From Curtobacterium pusillum (GTDB lineage Bacteria; Actinomycetota; Actinomycetes; Actinomycetales; Microbacteriaceae): 64,000 bases of DNA. Of this stretch, positions 1-8,711 are shown in pieces (within the stretch, counting starts at the first letter, position 1; each line of letters opens with the position of its first letter). The stretch covers positions 1 through 64,000 of the forward strand of contig NZ_VEIY01000007.1 in assembly GCF_007680845.1 (NCBI RefSeq). The letters run 5' to 3'. The position numbers and the translations under genes are program-made. The notes under the pieces are model-generated. The model had not been told where the DNA came from. It made no database searches and saw only the letters and a list, made by a program, of their open reading frames with translations.

Positions 1-43
1 GTACTGCAAGGGGGACCTTGTGGGAGAGTAGGACGCCGCCGGA
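1..43 (+). rRNA. rrf: 5S ribosomal RNA, 3' end only
   Basis: The first 43 bases carry the 3' part of a bacterial 5S rRNA: GGTACTGC-like entry, a G-rich helix, then the GGGAGAGTAGG(A/C)CGCCGCC ending typical of Actinobacteria. The rest of the rRNA operon must lie to the left of the window. A strong hairpin terminator follows about 20 bases later, which fits the end of an rRNA operon. Confidence 0.85.
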
Positions 44-64
44 CTCAACGTTGCAACACCAGGG

Positions 65-96
65 AACCCCTGACCATCAACTGGTCAGGGGTTTTC
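65..96 (+). terminator. Rho-independent terminator of the rRNA operon
   Basis: A perfect 10-bp stem (CCCCTGACCA at 67-76 pairing with TGGTCAGGGG at 82-91) with a 5-base loop is followed by TTTT. It directly follows the 5S rRNA and ends just before the promoter of the next gene. Confidence 0.85.
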
Positions 97-101
97 TGCG
101 T

Positions 102-107
102 TATGCT
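102..107 (+). promoter_or_regulatory. -10 hexamer of a leaderless promoter
   Basis: TATGCT sits 7 nt before the ATG at 115, the spacing at which transcription would begin on the start codon. The same arrangement recurs before many genes here and favours ATG 115 over the in-frame ATG at 103, which would overlap this hexamer. Confidence 0.5.
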
Positions 108-114
108 CCCGGTC

Positions 115-1389
115 ATGGGGGTCGTTCACGTTGTTGGCGGGATGACGGCTTGGCTGGTGAGGACGCTTGACGGCATTCCGGGCCCGCTGGTGTTCTTGGT
201 GGTCGTGTGCAGCTGGTCCGTCGCGGCGTCCGTTCTCGCAACTGCTGCATCGTTCCCCATTCGAAGGGCGTTGTACGGGGCCCGAGTTCGCGCTCGTCGT
301 CGGTACGTCAAGCAGGCTGCAGTGCAAAGCGTGCGCATCGATGAGGAGACGTTGGAGTCGCTCGTCGGTCGTGTGCTCGTGGAGATGCTGCTCCTGGAAC
401 GAGTCCGGGCACTGCTGTCGTTCTTCGGCGGGCGACTGCTCACGGAGTCTCTGACGCAGTTCGTTCTTCGCCCGCGAGAGGCGCTCAGGCTTGGCGCGCT
501 CGGAGTCGGCGCCATCATGGCGTGGACGACGTGGCCGCACTCCGACGTATGGATGCCGACCGACCTCTGGGATGCGCTCGCCCGTTCCGGTCCCGACTGG
601 GACGCGCTCCGAGTGGCGCTGCCGGTCATCGTCCTCGCAATCGGGGTCGCGGTCGTCCTGCCGAGAGCGCCGCTGCTCGATCGGATCCGCGCACGCGATG
701 AGGCGGCCAAGGACGCGAACCGGATGCTGGCCAAATGGTCGTACGGGGCGTTCCAGCTCGGAGACGCGGCGAGGGCACGAGCCTACGAGGTGCATCGGAA
801 TGCGGCAGCGCTCGTAGACCGGCGGCTTCAATCACTGCACCCCGCGCTGTCCTATTCGAGTGATGGGCTCGTCGACGATCGGCAGCACGATGTTCCCGTG
901 TTGGCCCCGTTCCGGCCGGGCAGCGGCCGCGCGCTGTCGCTGGAGGACGGGGCGCTCGTGCGAGCGCTGCAGAACTTGCAGGCGCGCAGCGATGAGATTC
1001 GTGAGGCAGGGCTTGCAGACGTCGCGCGGGCGCTCGTCCCCTCGGTCTGGCCGTTCATCGTTCGTGCCGAGGTTGACTGGTCGATGGGGGAGGCGCTCGT
1101 CACGGAGAGGTCATTCCTCACGGATGCGGCGCTCGAGAAGCGCTTGGTCTCTCGGGTCACGCTGACGCTCGTCAACGAGTACGAGCGCGGCCGAGGAACT
1201 GGGAGCCCTACCCACGTGCTGGCGTATGAACGCCTGGAACATGCCGCTCGGGATACGCATCATCGATTGGAGGTCTGGGCGGTCGACCTTGCGCTGCAAG
1301 CCGGTTGCCTCGCCGCCGCACATGGCTTGCTCTCGCGTCGGTTGCTCGGGAGCCCGTGGACACGGCTGCTCAGCGCAGCGAAAGCGTGA
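115..1389 (+). CDS. Hypothetical membrane protein
   Basis: A 424-residue protein I do not recognise. It has an N-terminal hydrophobic segment (about residues 15-45), then a charged stretch with many Arg and Glu, and two more hydrophobic segments near residues 125-140 and 165-185. The remaining half is soluble-looking and helical, rich in Ala, Arg and Asp, with no catalytic motif that I can see. The start is ATG 115 because of the -10 hexamer 7 nt upstream. It lies alone behind the rRNA operon and converges with the response-regulator gene. Function unknown; a membrane-anchored cytoplasmic protein is the safest description. Confidence 0.7.
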   Translation: MGVVHVVGGMTAWLVRTLDGIPGPLVFLVVVCSWSVAASVLATAASFPIRRALYGARVRARRRYVKQAAVQSVRIDEETLESLVGRVLVEMLLLERVRALLSFFGGRLLTESLTQFVLRPREALRLGALGVGAIMAWTTWPHSDVWMPTDLWDALARSGPDWDALRVALPVIVLAIGVAVVLPRAPLLDRIRARDEAAKDANRMLAKWSYGAFQLGDAARARAYEVHRNAAALVDRRLQSLHPALSYSSDGLVDDRQHDVPVLAPFRPGSGRALSLEDGALVRALQNLQARSDEIREAGLADVARALVPSVWPFIVRAEVDWSMGEALVTERSFLTDAALEKRLVSRVTLTLVNEYERGRGTGSPTHVLAYERLEHAARDTHHRLEVWAVDLALQAGCLAAAHGLLSRRLLGSPWTRLLSAAKA

Positions 1390-1428
1390 GCAGTCCAGTC
1401 TTCAGGTTGGAAAGCGGAAGGGGATGGG

Positions 1429-2055
1429 TTAGCGGAGGAGGCCGAGCTCCATCGCGCGGGTCACGGCACGGGTCCGGTCGTTCACGCCGAGCTTCTCGAA
1501 CACGTGCCCGAGGTGCGTCTTCACCGTCGTCTCGCTGAGGTACAGCGTCCGGCCGATCGCCGGGTTCGAGTTGCCCTGGGCGACGAGCTGCAGGACCTCG
1601 AGCTCCCGTGGCGACAGGCTCGGGCCCGCAGTCGGCTTGCCGGTGGTCCGGCGGACGAGTGCTGCCGCAGCCGAGGGAGCGAGGGCTGTCTCGCCGCGGG
1701 CCGTGGCACGGAGGCCCGCGAGGATCTCGGACTCCGGCGCGGCCTTCAGTAGGTAGCCGGCAGCGCCGGCCTCGATCGCGGCGAGGATCTGGTCGTCGGA
1801 CTCGTACGTGGTCAGGATGAGTACGCGGACCTCCGGCTCGCGGGCGAGGATCCGAGCAGTCGCGGCGTCCCCGTTCATGCCCGGCATGCGGAGGTCCATC
1901 AGGACGACGTCCGGCCGCTCGGCGAGGGCGATCGACACAGCGTCCTCGCCGTTGCTCGCCTGGCCGACGACCTCGACGTCGTCGGCATCCTGCAGCAGGG
2001 CGACGATGCCCGCGCGGACGATCGGGTGGTCGTCCGCCACGACGACGCGGATCAC
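1429..2055 (-). CDS. NarL/FixJ-type two-component response regulator
   Basis: A 208-residue DNA-binding response regulator. The receiver domain (residues 1-120) shows the acidic pair D8/D9, the phospho-acceptor D54 in VVLMDLRMPG and the conserved K104 in GYLLKA. The C-terminal LuxR-type helix-turn-helix covers about residues 143-205 (LSPRELEVLQLVAQG, then TVKTHLGHVFEKLGV). The GTG start overlaps the kinase stop by 4 bp (GTGA), so the two are translationally coupled. The ABC exporter genes lie just upstream on the same strand and are a plausible target, as in many Gram-positive bacteria, but that is inference. Confidence 0.93.
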   Translation of the reverse strand: MIRVVVADDHPIVRAGIVALLQDADDVEVVGQASNGEDAVSIALAERPDVVLMDLRMPGMNGDAATARILAREPEVRVLILTTYESDDQILAAIEAGAAGYLLKAAPESEILAGLRATARGETALAPSAAAALVRRTTGKPTAGPSLSPRELEVLQLVAQGNSNPAIGRTLYLSETTVKTHLGHVFEKLGVNDRTRAVTRAMELGLLR

Positions 2056-3251
2056 CGGGACACCTCCGCCGTGCGTTCAGTGTGATCCAGGAGGCCCGGC
2101 TCGGCTCCGGTGGGGAGCGAGACGTCGACGACGGTGCCGCTTCCGGTGCCGCTCGTGATCGTGCAGGTCCCGCCGGCGAGGGCGAGCCGCTCGCGCAACC
2201 CGCGCAGCCCGTGGCCCACGGTCGGGACGTCGGGGTCGAAGCCGACGCCGTCGTCCGCGATCCGGAGGCCGACGCGCTCGGCCGCCACGTGCAGTGCGAC
2301 CTGCACCGAGGCGGCGTCGGCGTGCGCGCGGATGTTGGCCAGCGCCTCCTGGCCGACGCGGAGCAGGACGACCTGCGCGTCCCGTTCCACCGCGCAGTCG
2401 GAGGCGTCGACTTTGACCGGCACCCCGGTCTCGCGGGTGAAGCGTTCGCCGAGGCGGTGGAGGGCCCCAGCGAGCCCGTCACCCGACAGTCCGGCGGACC
2501 CGGCCGCGACGAGGGTGCGGGATTCTTCGAGGGCGGCGCGTGCTGATTCTTCGAGGATGGTGAGGCGCTCGTCGAGCCGGTCGACGCGGTCCGTCGCGAG
2601 GTCGCCGCGGGCGCGCTCGGTGAGCATGACGATGCCGGCGAGGTTCTGTGCGACGGTGTCGTGGATCTCGCGGGCGAGGCGCTCGCGTTCGCTCGTGACG
2701 CCCGCGCGGCGGTGGGCTTCGGCGAGGGAGTCCTGCGTGGCGCGGAGTTCTTCGACGAGTTGGCGGCGCTCTTCCGACAAGCCGGCGACGCTCGAGACCC
2801 ACACGCCCATCGCGCAGGCACCGATCACGCTGATGCCCTCGATGAGGAGGGTGCCGACGAGTGCGTCCGGGCCGCTCGAGACCTGCAGGCCGATGCCGCT
2901 CGCGACACCGATCACGATCGACAGGAGGACCGCCGTCCGGACGCGTTCGACCTGGCACCAGACCAGCGGGAACACGATGCACTGCACGAACGCGGTGCTC
3001 GGGGCGACCGCCGGCAGGACCAGGGATGCCGCGATGACCAGCGGCAGGAACGCGGCGGCAGCACGGGTGCTGTCGTACCCGCGGTGCCCGTACGTGACGT
3101 AGGCGACGACGAGCACCGCGATGGTGAGGAAAGCCGGCCACCGGCTCGACCACGGCGACCAGCCGAACACGGAGATCACGGCGGTGAGGAGCATCGTGCC
3201 CGCGAAGAAGACGTGCAACCACCGGTTGCGCACCCACGTCTCGCCGCTCAT
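2052..3251 (-). CDS. Sensor histidine kinase (HisKA_3 family)
   Basis: A 399-residue membrane sensor kinase. Five or six hydrophobic segments fill residues 10-165 with little extracellular loop, as in intramembrane-sensing kinases. A short coiled coil leads into the H-box (RLAREIHDTVAQNLAGIV, phosphorylated His in EIHD). The C-terminal HATPase_c domain has an N-box (GQEALANIRAHA) and a G-box (IADDGVGFD). The ATG at 3251 is chosen because hydrophobic sequence begins right after it. It phosphorylates the overlapping downstream regulator and is probably co-transcribed with the ABC-2 exporter upstream. Confidence 0.92.
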   Translation of the reverse strand: MSGETWVRNRWLHVFFAGTMLLTAVISVFGWSPWSSRWPAFLTIAVLVVAYVTYGHRGYDSTRAAAAFLPLVIAASLVLPAVAPSTAFVQCIVFPLVWCQVERVRTAVLLSIVIGVASGIGLQVSSGPDALVGTLLIEGISVIGACAMGVWVSSVAGLSEERRQLVEELRATQDSLAEAHRRAGVTSERERLAREIHDTVAQNLAGIVMLTERARGDLATDRVDRLDERLTILEESARAALEESRTLVAAGSAGLSGDGLAGALHRLGERFTRETGVPVKVDASDCAVERDAQVVLLRVGQEALANIRAHADAASVQVALHVAAERVGLRIADDGVGFDPDVPTVGHGLRGLRERLALAGGTCTITSGTGSGTVVDVSLPTGAEPGLLDHTERTAEVSR

Positions 3252-3304
3252 GACCACAGCATCCCATCCCGCTCGCGCCGGCCGAGGGTTTTCCACAGGC
3301 CCGA

Positions 3305-4116
3305 TCACTCGTCCTTGCGATTCCACCGGAACGTCAGCAGGCAGGCCACCGTGCCCCCGACCAGCCATGCTGTCAGGACGAGGGCTCCGAGGCCGAGGTG
3401 CCACGCGCCTCCAGGTTCGGTGGACGCGAACGCGTCGGGCAGGAAGACCGACCGCATGCCCGACGCCATCCAGCGGAGGGGGAAGAGCGACGCGACGTTC
3501 TGCAGCCAGTCGGGGAGCTGCGTGAAGGGGAGGTAGACGCCGGAGATGAACTGGAGGACCAGGACGATGGGCACGATGGTGGCGGTCGCGCGGCGGCCCT
3601 CGCGGGGGAGCGCGGAGATCGCGATGCCGAGGACGGAGCTCGTGGCGACGCCGATAAGCATGATGCCGGCGAAGTGCGCCCATGCGCCGCCGGACGTCGG
3701 CAGGTCCACGCCGAAGACGATGCGTGCGATGGCGAGGAGGAGCGCGGTCTGCACGAGGGTCGTGACGAGGACCATGCCGATCTTGCCGATGAAGTAGCTC
3801 AGGACGGGCAGGGGTGTGCCGCCGAGGCGCTTCAGCGTGCCGTCGCTGCGCTCGCCCGCGATGTCGACGCCGAGCGACTGCGTGCCGGACAGGAGGATGC
3901 CGGTCGCGACCAGGCCGGGCAGGTAGTACGTGGCGTAGTCGACGCTCACGTTCGGGCCCGCTTGGATGTCGTCCGCGTTCGCGAAGGCGACCGAGAAGAG
4001 CGCCAGCATGACGATGGGGAAGAGGAAGGTGAAGAAGACGGCCTCGGGGGCGCGGAAGTAGGAGCGGAGTTCGTAGCCGATGCGGTGCGCGCCGATCGTG
4101 AGGGGAGTGGTAGTGC

Positions 4117-4120
<4 letters not shown>
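3305..4120 (-). CDS. ABC-2 type transporter permease
   Basis: A 271-residue integral membrane protein with six predicted helices and the ABC-2 pattern: N-terminal YELRSYFRAPEAVFFTFLFP, a central block including ERSDGTLKRLGGTPL, and a late helix ending in LPFTQLPDWLQNVASLFP. These are hallmarks of drug/peptide/lipid export permeases (DrrB-like). Its start overlaps the stop of the ATPase gene by 4 bp (4117-4120), so the two form one exporter. The substrate cannot be read from sequence. The two-component pair that follows may respond to the same compound. Confidence 0.93.
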
Positions 4121-4956
<836 letters not shown>

Positions 4957-5073
4957 GAGACCAGGGTGGTCGGTCTCGGGGTGTGGGGGATCGGTGGGGT
5001 CGGTGGAACGGCATCCTCCGATCGGAGGATGCAGTCGCAGGTCGACGAGCCGGCCTCCGCGGTCGCGGCACGT

Positions 5074-6233
5074 TCAGCGTCGTCGGGCCCGGTGCCCGAG
5101 GCGATGCCCCATCCACTCGCTGACGAGGGACATCGTCGCGATCACGGCGGTCGAGCAGCCGGCTACTGCGATCGGAACGGCGAGCTCCGCCGCAGAGGGC
5201 GCAGCGAGATCCACACCGAAGGGCATCGCGAGGACGAACGCGGACGGGGCAGCCGAGGCTCCGACGAGGGAACCGATTGATCCGAGCAGCGGCGCGGTGA
5301 TGAGGATGACCGTCGTGCGCGCTCGCACCGAGAAGCCGATGAGCGTGAGCGCTCGGAGGTCGTTCCCGGTGCCCCGCGCCTGCGCGGGTGTTGCGGCGAT
5401 AGCTGCCGCAGCCGCGATCGACGGCGCAGGCCCGAGGGTGAGCGAGGGCTCGCGCCAGTCCGCTGCGGCTGACGCGGTGCTCGTTCGGGTCAAGGCTCGT
5501 CAGGGCTTGCGCCGTGACCAGTCCGGTGACCCGACACCGACCGTCGCGGTCGGGCCGAGCCGCGCCGCACGGCGTGCTGTGAGTCGTGCGCCCACGGCGG
5601 CGCCGAGGGGCCCCCCTTGAACGCAGATCGCGATCACTCGCCGCGATGCGCCCACCACCGTGCGCAACGCCCCGAGCGCGGTTGCGGAGAACACGGTCAT
5701 CGCGGGGGCGGTCTCGAGCGTCGAGAGCCGATCGGCGGCGAGGGCGTCACCAGTCCTCTGGGTGCCGAGGACGAGCGCGGGCGCGAACCCGACGGCCAGG
5801 ATTGTCGTCGGGACGATGAAGAGTGCTGCGACAGTGAAAGCGGTGACGACCCGCCGCCCGACACGAGGGCCACGCGAACCACCGCCCGCCCACCACCCGA
5901 CCGTGCTGGGGACGACAACACGCGCAACACGAGCGAGACGAGCTAGACCGCGCCACCGGCAGCCTCTGCGCGACCGTGCCCTGGCGTGAGCGTTCCCAAC
6001 CGAAGACTCCACAGCAGCCCGAGCTGTGGTGCGGCGGCTCCTGCGACGAGCACGCCGGACACGACGGCGACCGCGGTGCTCGCGACTCCGAACAGCGGTG
6101 CGCGTGCCGGGGCCCCGAGGACGTGCAAGGGCAAGAGTTCCGGGTGGAGCGCGGTGGCGAAGGCCCTCGAGGTCAGGAAGGATGCCGCGCCGGCAACCGC
6201 GACGGTGAGGGTCAGGATCGCCCTTTGCGACAC
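5074..6233 (-). pseudogene. Decayed FtsX-like ABC permease
   Basis: Three stretches of membrane-protein coding sequence on the minus strand read as one broken gene. The first (6233 to about 5860) has a stop at 5943-5945 and then shifts frame. The second runs to a stop at 5500-5502, and the third continues in that same frame to 5074. Hydrophobic helices and the FtsX-type pattern of a polar helix with NDLRALTLIGF followed by a long hydrophobic stretch occur in the last part; ELLPLHVLGAP in the first part looks like the equivalent region of an N-terminal FtsX domain. At least two stops and one frameshift make it non-functional. The family call is moderate; the broken state is clearer. No partner ATPase remains next to it. 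Confidence 0.55.
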
Positions 6234-6332
6234 TAGACACCGTGAGGTCCGGGTTCGAATCCATATTGAGCGTTATCGGCGCATCGAAGCCGTTGAAGGG
6301 CCCGCTTCAAGTGGATGCAGCGACGAAGCCTG

Positions 6333-7313
6333 TTACAGGTTCTTCAACGAATCCTTGGCCATGGCTACATGCCGAGAGTAACCCAGTCTCTCGCCGATGC
6401 GGATGCTTTCCGCCAGCATGGACCGGGCTTTTGCAGGTGATTTTTTCCGCTCGAGGCGAGCATAGGTATGCAATATCTGCGCTCTAGCCCAGTCGTCGTT
6501 TTTTGCCAGCATTAGCGCTTCGTCGAGCATAGTTCTCGCCTCGCCGAAACGAGAACTGTCCGTGTGAACGATGCAGTTCGCCATAGAGTGTAATACATGA
6601 ATCTGGTGTTGCGTGTCCTTGCGTCTCCGGCCGGATTTGAGGCTTTGTTGAAACAGCCTCCTCGCCTCGTCGAGATTGTTGCGTGAATTACAGTCCGAAC
6701 GGGCGACCAGGTGTTGAGCAATTGCAATCTCTCGTGCCGGAGATTTAAGCTGCACTAGCTGGCGTAAGATTTCTACGGCTTGGTCATTGCGACCCGCCCG
6801 ATACAATGTCATTCCTTTGAGGAAGAGGATCTCTGGAGAATCTGCCGACAGCACATCGCGTTGCGTTTGCTCATCGGCAAGCTTCGAAGCCTCGATGCTC
6901 AGTGCAAGCGACTCTACGTGGGAAAGGCTGAGATATGCTTCGAGGCCGAGTTTTCTATCTAGCTCGGCGCCATGATAGGCGTACCCAGCCCCGATTTGCA
7001 TATAGCTTGGACGGTTGTCCTTCTCACCGTTCTTTGCTACATCAAAGTAGTACGACTGGAACTCCGCCCAACGTAAGTGAGCACTAGGTTCGAGTTTGGT
7101 TGCGTAGGCAATAGCGCGGTCTCGCAGATCCTCGTTGATTCGTAACTCGTTACCGCTAGAGATCAGCAGACCGAGGCTGCGAAGAAGACCGAGCATCGAT
7201 TTGTCATACCCGAAGGACTCCACAGCCTCGGCTGCGGAGGTCCTGGTGTGCGACGGGGCGGCCGCAAGTAGCGCGACCTCCGGGGCACGTGCGATATCAT
7301 CTAACCGTGTCAT
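6333..7313 (-). CDS. TPR-repeat protein, third gene of an accessory operon
   Basis: A 326-residue soluble helical protein. From about residue 155 to the end it shows TPR-like paired helices (ILFLKGMTLYRAGRNDQAVE, LDEARRLFQQSLKSG, FGEARTMLDEALMLAKNDDW, KARSMLAESIRIGERLG). The first 80 residues could form a winged-helix-like fold. Its ATG overlaps the stop of the preceding gene by 4 bp. Base composition is visibly less GC-rich than the flanks, a sign of transfer. In NLR-like systems TPR arrays act as the sensor part; here the array is a separate polypeptide behind a possible inactive STAND protein. Function is inferred only from context. Confidence 0.75.
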   Translation of the reverse strand: MTRLDDIARAPEVALLAAAPSHTRTSAAEAVESFGYDKSMLGLLRSLGLLISSGNELRINEDLRDRAIAYATKLEPSAHLRWAEFQSYYFDVAKNGEKDNRPSYMQIGAGYAYHGAELDRKLGLEAYLSLSHVESLALSIEASKLADEQTQRDVLSADSPEILFLKGMTLYRAGRNDQAVEILRQLVQLKSPAREIAIAQHLVARSDCNSRNNLDEARRLFQQSLKSGRRRKDTQHQIHVLHSMANCIVHTDSSRFGEARTMLDEALMLAKNDDWARAQILHTYARLERKKSPAKARSMLAESIRIGERLGYSRHVAMAKDSLKNL

Positions 7314-8134
7314 GGAGTGCTGCGTCGTTCGTACTCGATGACCGCGACGTTTGCGTACAGCTCCTCAACCGTTGAACTCAGATGCAGAACGGTCTCTGCG
7401 AAGAGTACAGCGGCGTCAGGAGAGTCGCTCCACCCCTTACTCATCGCGTGATCAGCAATTTCAGTTGAAACCCCGGTCAGAAGTCGCTCAGGGAGCGTGA
7501 TTCTCTGGTTGGCGGCAGGCGGAATAGCATCCCGATGCCTTTCAATTGACATGGGGTATTGAAAGACCACGTGAGCGCCTTTCTTGACTAGGGTGACTCC
7601 CACTCTTGTCCAAACCGATCTGTAGAGCGTGCGACGCATTGGAAGGTCGTGCTCCTCGCAGGCGGGGAAGCTAAGCACGAAACCTTGCAAGTCCACGCCG
7701 GAATCCAGATGATCGAGGATCAATTCTTGGAGGCGATCAACTTCGATCCATTCGTCCGTCGCTATCTGATAGCGGACATCGACGCGGACGTCTTCAATTG
7801 AGACGTCTCCGCCAGCATCAATATCTTTGATAACGGATACTGTCGGTGGCGTGGCGACGACGGGCGATGGATCGAGGCCAAGCCCTGTCGCAATTCTGCG
7901 AAGAACTTCGAACGGAGAACGTGCTCCTGCGTGCGGATCAATAACGCAGGTGACGGGCTTGCCTTCGTGTGTCCTCGCGTTCTCAAGGAACCAATGAACG
8001 TAATGCGGCCCATCCCCAACGACGTGAAGGATGCCTGGTGGGCCAGCCGTGAATGCCCTGAAGTCCGCCGTCTCTTGAGTCCAGTTGAAAACGGACTCCG
8101 GCTCGTCGCTCCAGGCAGGGGCGGACCCCGTCAT
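7310..8134 (-). CDS. Possible inactive STAND-like protein lacking a functional P-loop
   Basis: A 274-residue protein with a P-loop-like position but no working Walker A: around residues 31-50 the order strand, GDG, helix is kept, while the Gly-Lys-Ser/Thr is absent (VVGDGPHYVHW). A Walker-B-like strand GFVLSFPACEEHDLP (151-165) precedes an R-rich helix, as in AAA/STAND ATPases. A β-strand insert KDIDAGGDVSIEDVRVD (103-119) resembles the tail of the small membrane protein encoded just upstream. Both ends overlap neighbours by 4 bp. Inactive STAND modules are known in bacterial conflict systems; assignment here rests on pattern only. It may instead be an unrelated α/β protein. Confidence 0.6.
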   Translation of the reverse strand: MTGSAPAWSDEPESVFNWTQETADFRAFTAGPPGILHVVGDGPHYVHWFLENARTHEGKPVTCVIDPHAGARSPFEVLRRIATGLGLDPSPVVATPPTVSVIKDIDAGGDVSIEDVRVDVRYQIATDEWIEVDRLQELILDHLDSGVDLQGFVLSFPACEEHDLPMRRTLYRSVWTRVGVTLVKKGAHVVFQYPMSIERHRDAIPPAANQRITLPERLLTGVSTEIADHAMSKGWSDSPDAAVLFAETVLHLSSTVEELYANVAVIEYERRSTP

Positions 8135-8463
8135 GAAGACCGGCCGTCGACATCAGCGATTTCCGTGTCTCCATCGGAGCGGATGCCCGAGACGGTTCTA
8201 GAGGAACCGCCACTGTGATTTGCGCGAATACCCTGAATGTTCACGTTGCCTTTGGATCGAATGTCCGTAACGACGTCCTGCGTACTTCTGTTCTCGGCTC
8301 TGCGCCGCGATAGCCACAGGGCAAGGCTGGCGAGGACGACGAAAAGAATAACGGCCCCGAGAATCCGAAGGGGCAGAGTCATCGCACCGAGTGCCGTCGT
8401 GATGGCATACAGTGCCGCCCCCGCTGCGAGAGCGCCGAGGACGCTCACTGCCGTCTTGACCAT
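8131..8463 (-). CDS. Small two-helix membrane protein with β-repeat tail, first gene of the operon
   Basis: A 110-residue protein with two adjacent membrane helices (about residues 5-25 and 30-52), then a charged stop-transfer (LSRRRAENR). The cytoplasmic tail has two repeats of the form IRS-(K/D)-G-(N/D)-xx-I: DIRSKGNVNIQGIRAN and GIRSDGDTEIADVDG. ATG 8463 is chosen over GTG 8472 because TAGTGT (8471-8476, minus strand) lies 7 nt upstream, the leaderless spacing used elsewhere in this genome. The repeat resembles short amyloid-like signalling motifs of bacterial effectors and also a segment of the next protein. A membrane effector is a reasonable inference, not shown. Confidence 0.7.
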   Translation of the reverse strand: MVKTAVSVLGALAAGAALYAITTALGAMTLPLRILGAVILFVVLASLALWLSRRRAENRSTQDVVTDIRSKGNVNIQGIRANHSGGSSRTVSGIRSDGDTEIADVDGRSS

Positions 8464-8470
8464 GCGGATC

Positions 8471-8476
8471 ACACTA
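8471..8476 (-). promoter_or_regulatory. -10 hexamer of the accessory operon
   Basis: On the minus strand TAGTGT is followed by 7 nt and then the ATG at 8463, giving a leaderless transcript that would cover all three overlapping genes down to 6333. Confidence 0.4.
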
Positions 8477-8711
8477 CTGCTATCGGGTCAGCCACGCTGC
8501 TCCTTCAGTTCCAGCCTTGTGCAAATTGGTGGCTTGTAAGCAGGCTGTCGGGCGTCACCGAAAGCCGAAGTCGCGGGGAGGAGCAGCCGGTACCCGTCTT
8601 TGGGGCCGTATCCGCTGAACGCGCCCCACTGGGGGTGGCCGATCGTGCTCCGCGTGTCGCGACGGATACCTCCGCGTTGGAGGCAAGCTTCTCTCATGTA
8701 CGGAGGTGCGC

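Noticed and set aside
6240-6270. A tRNA gene
   Set aside because: Only the T-loop consensus is present; no acceptor, D or anticodon arms can be folded around it. Kept only as a low-interest remnant.
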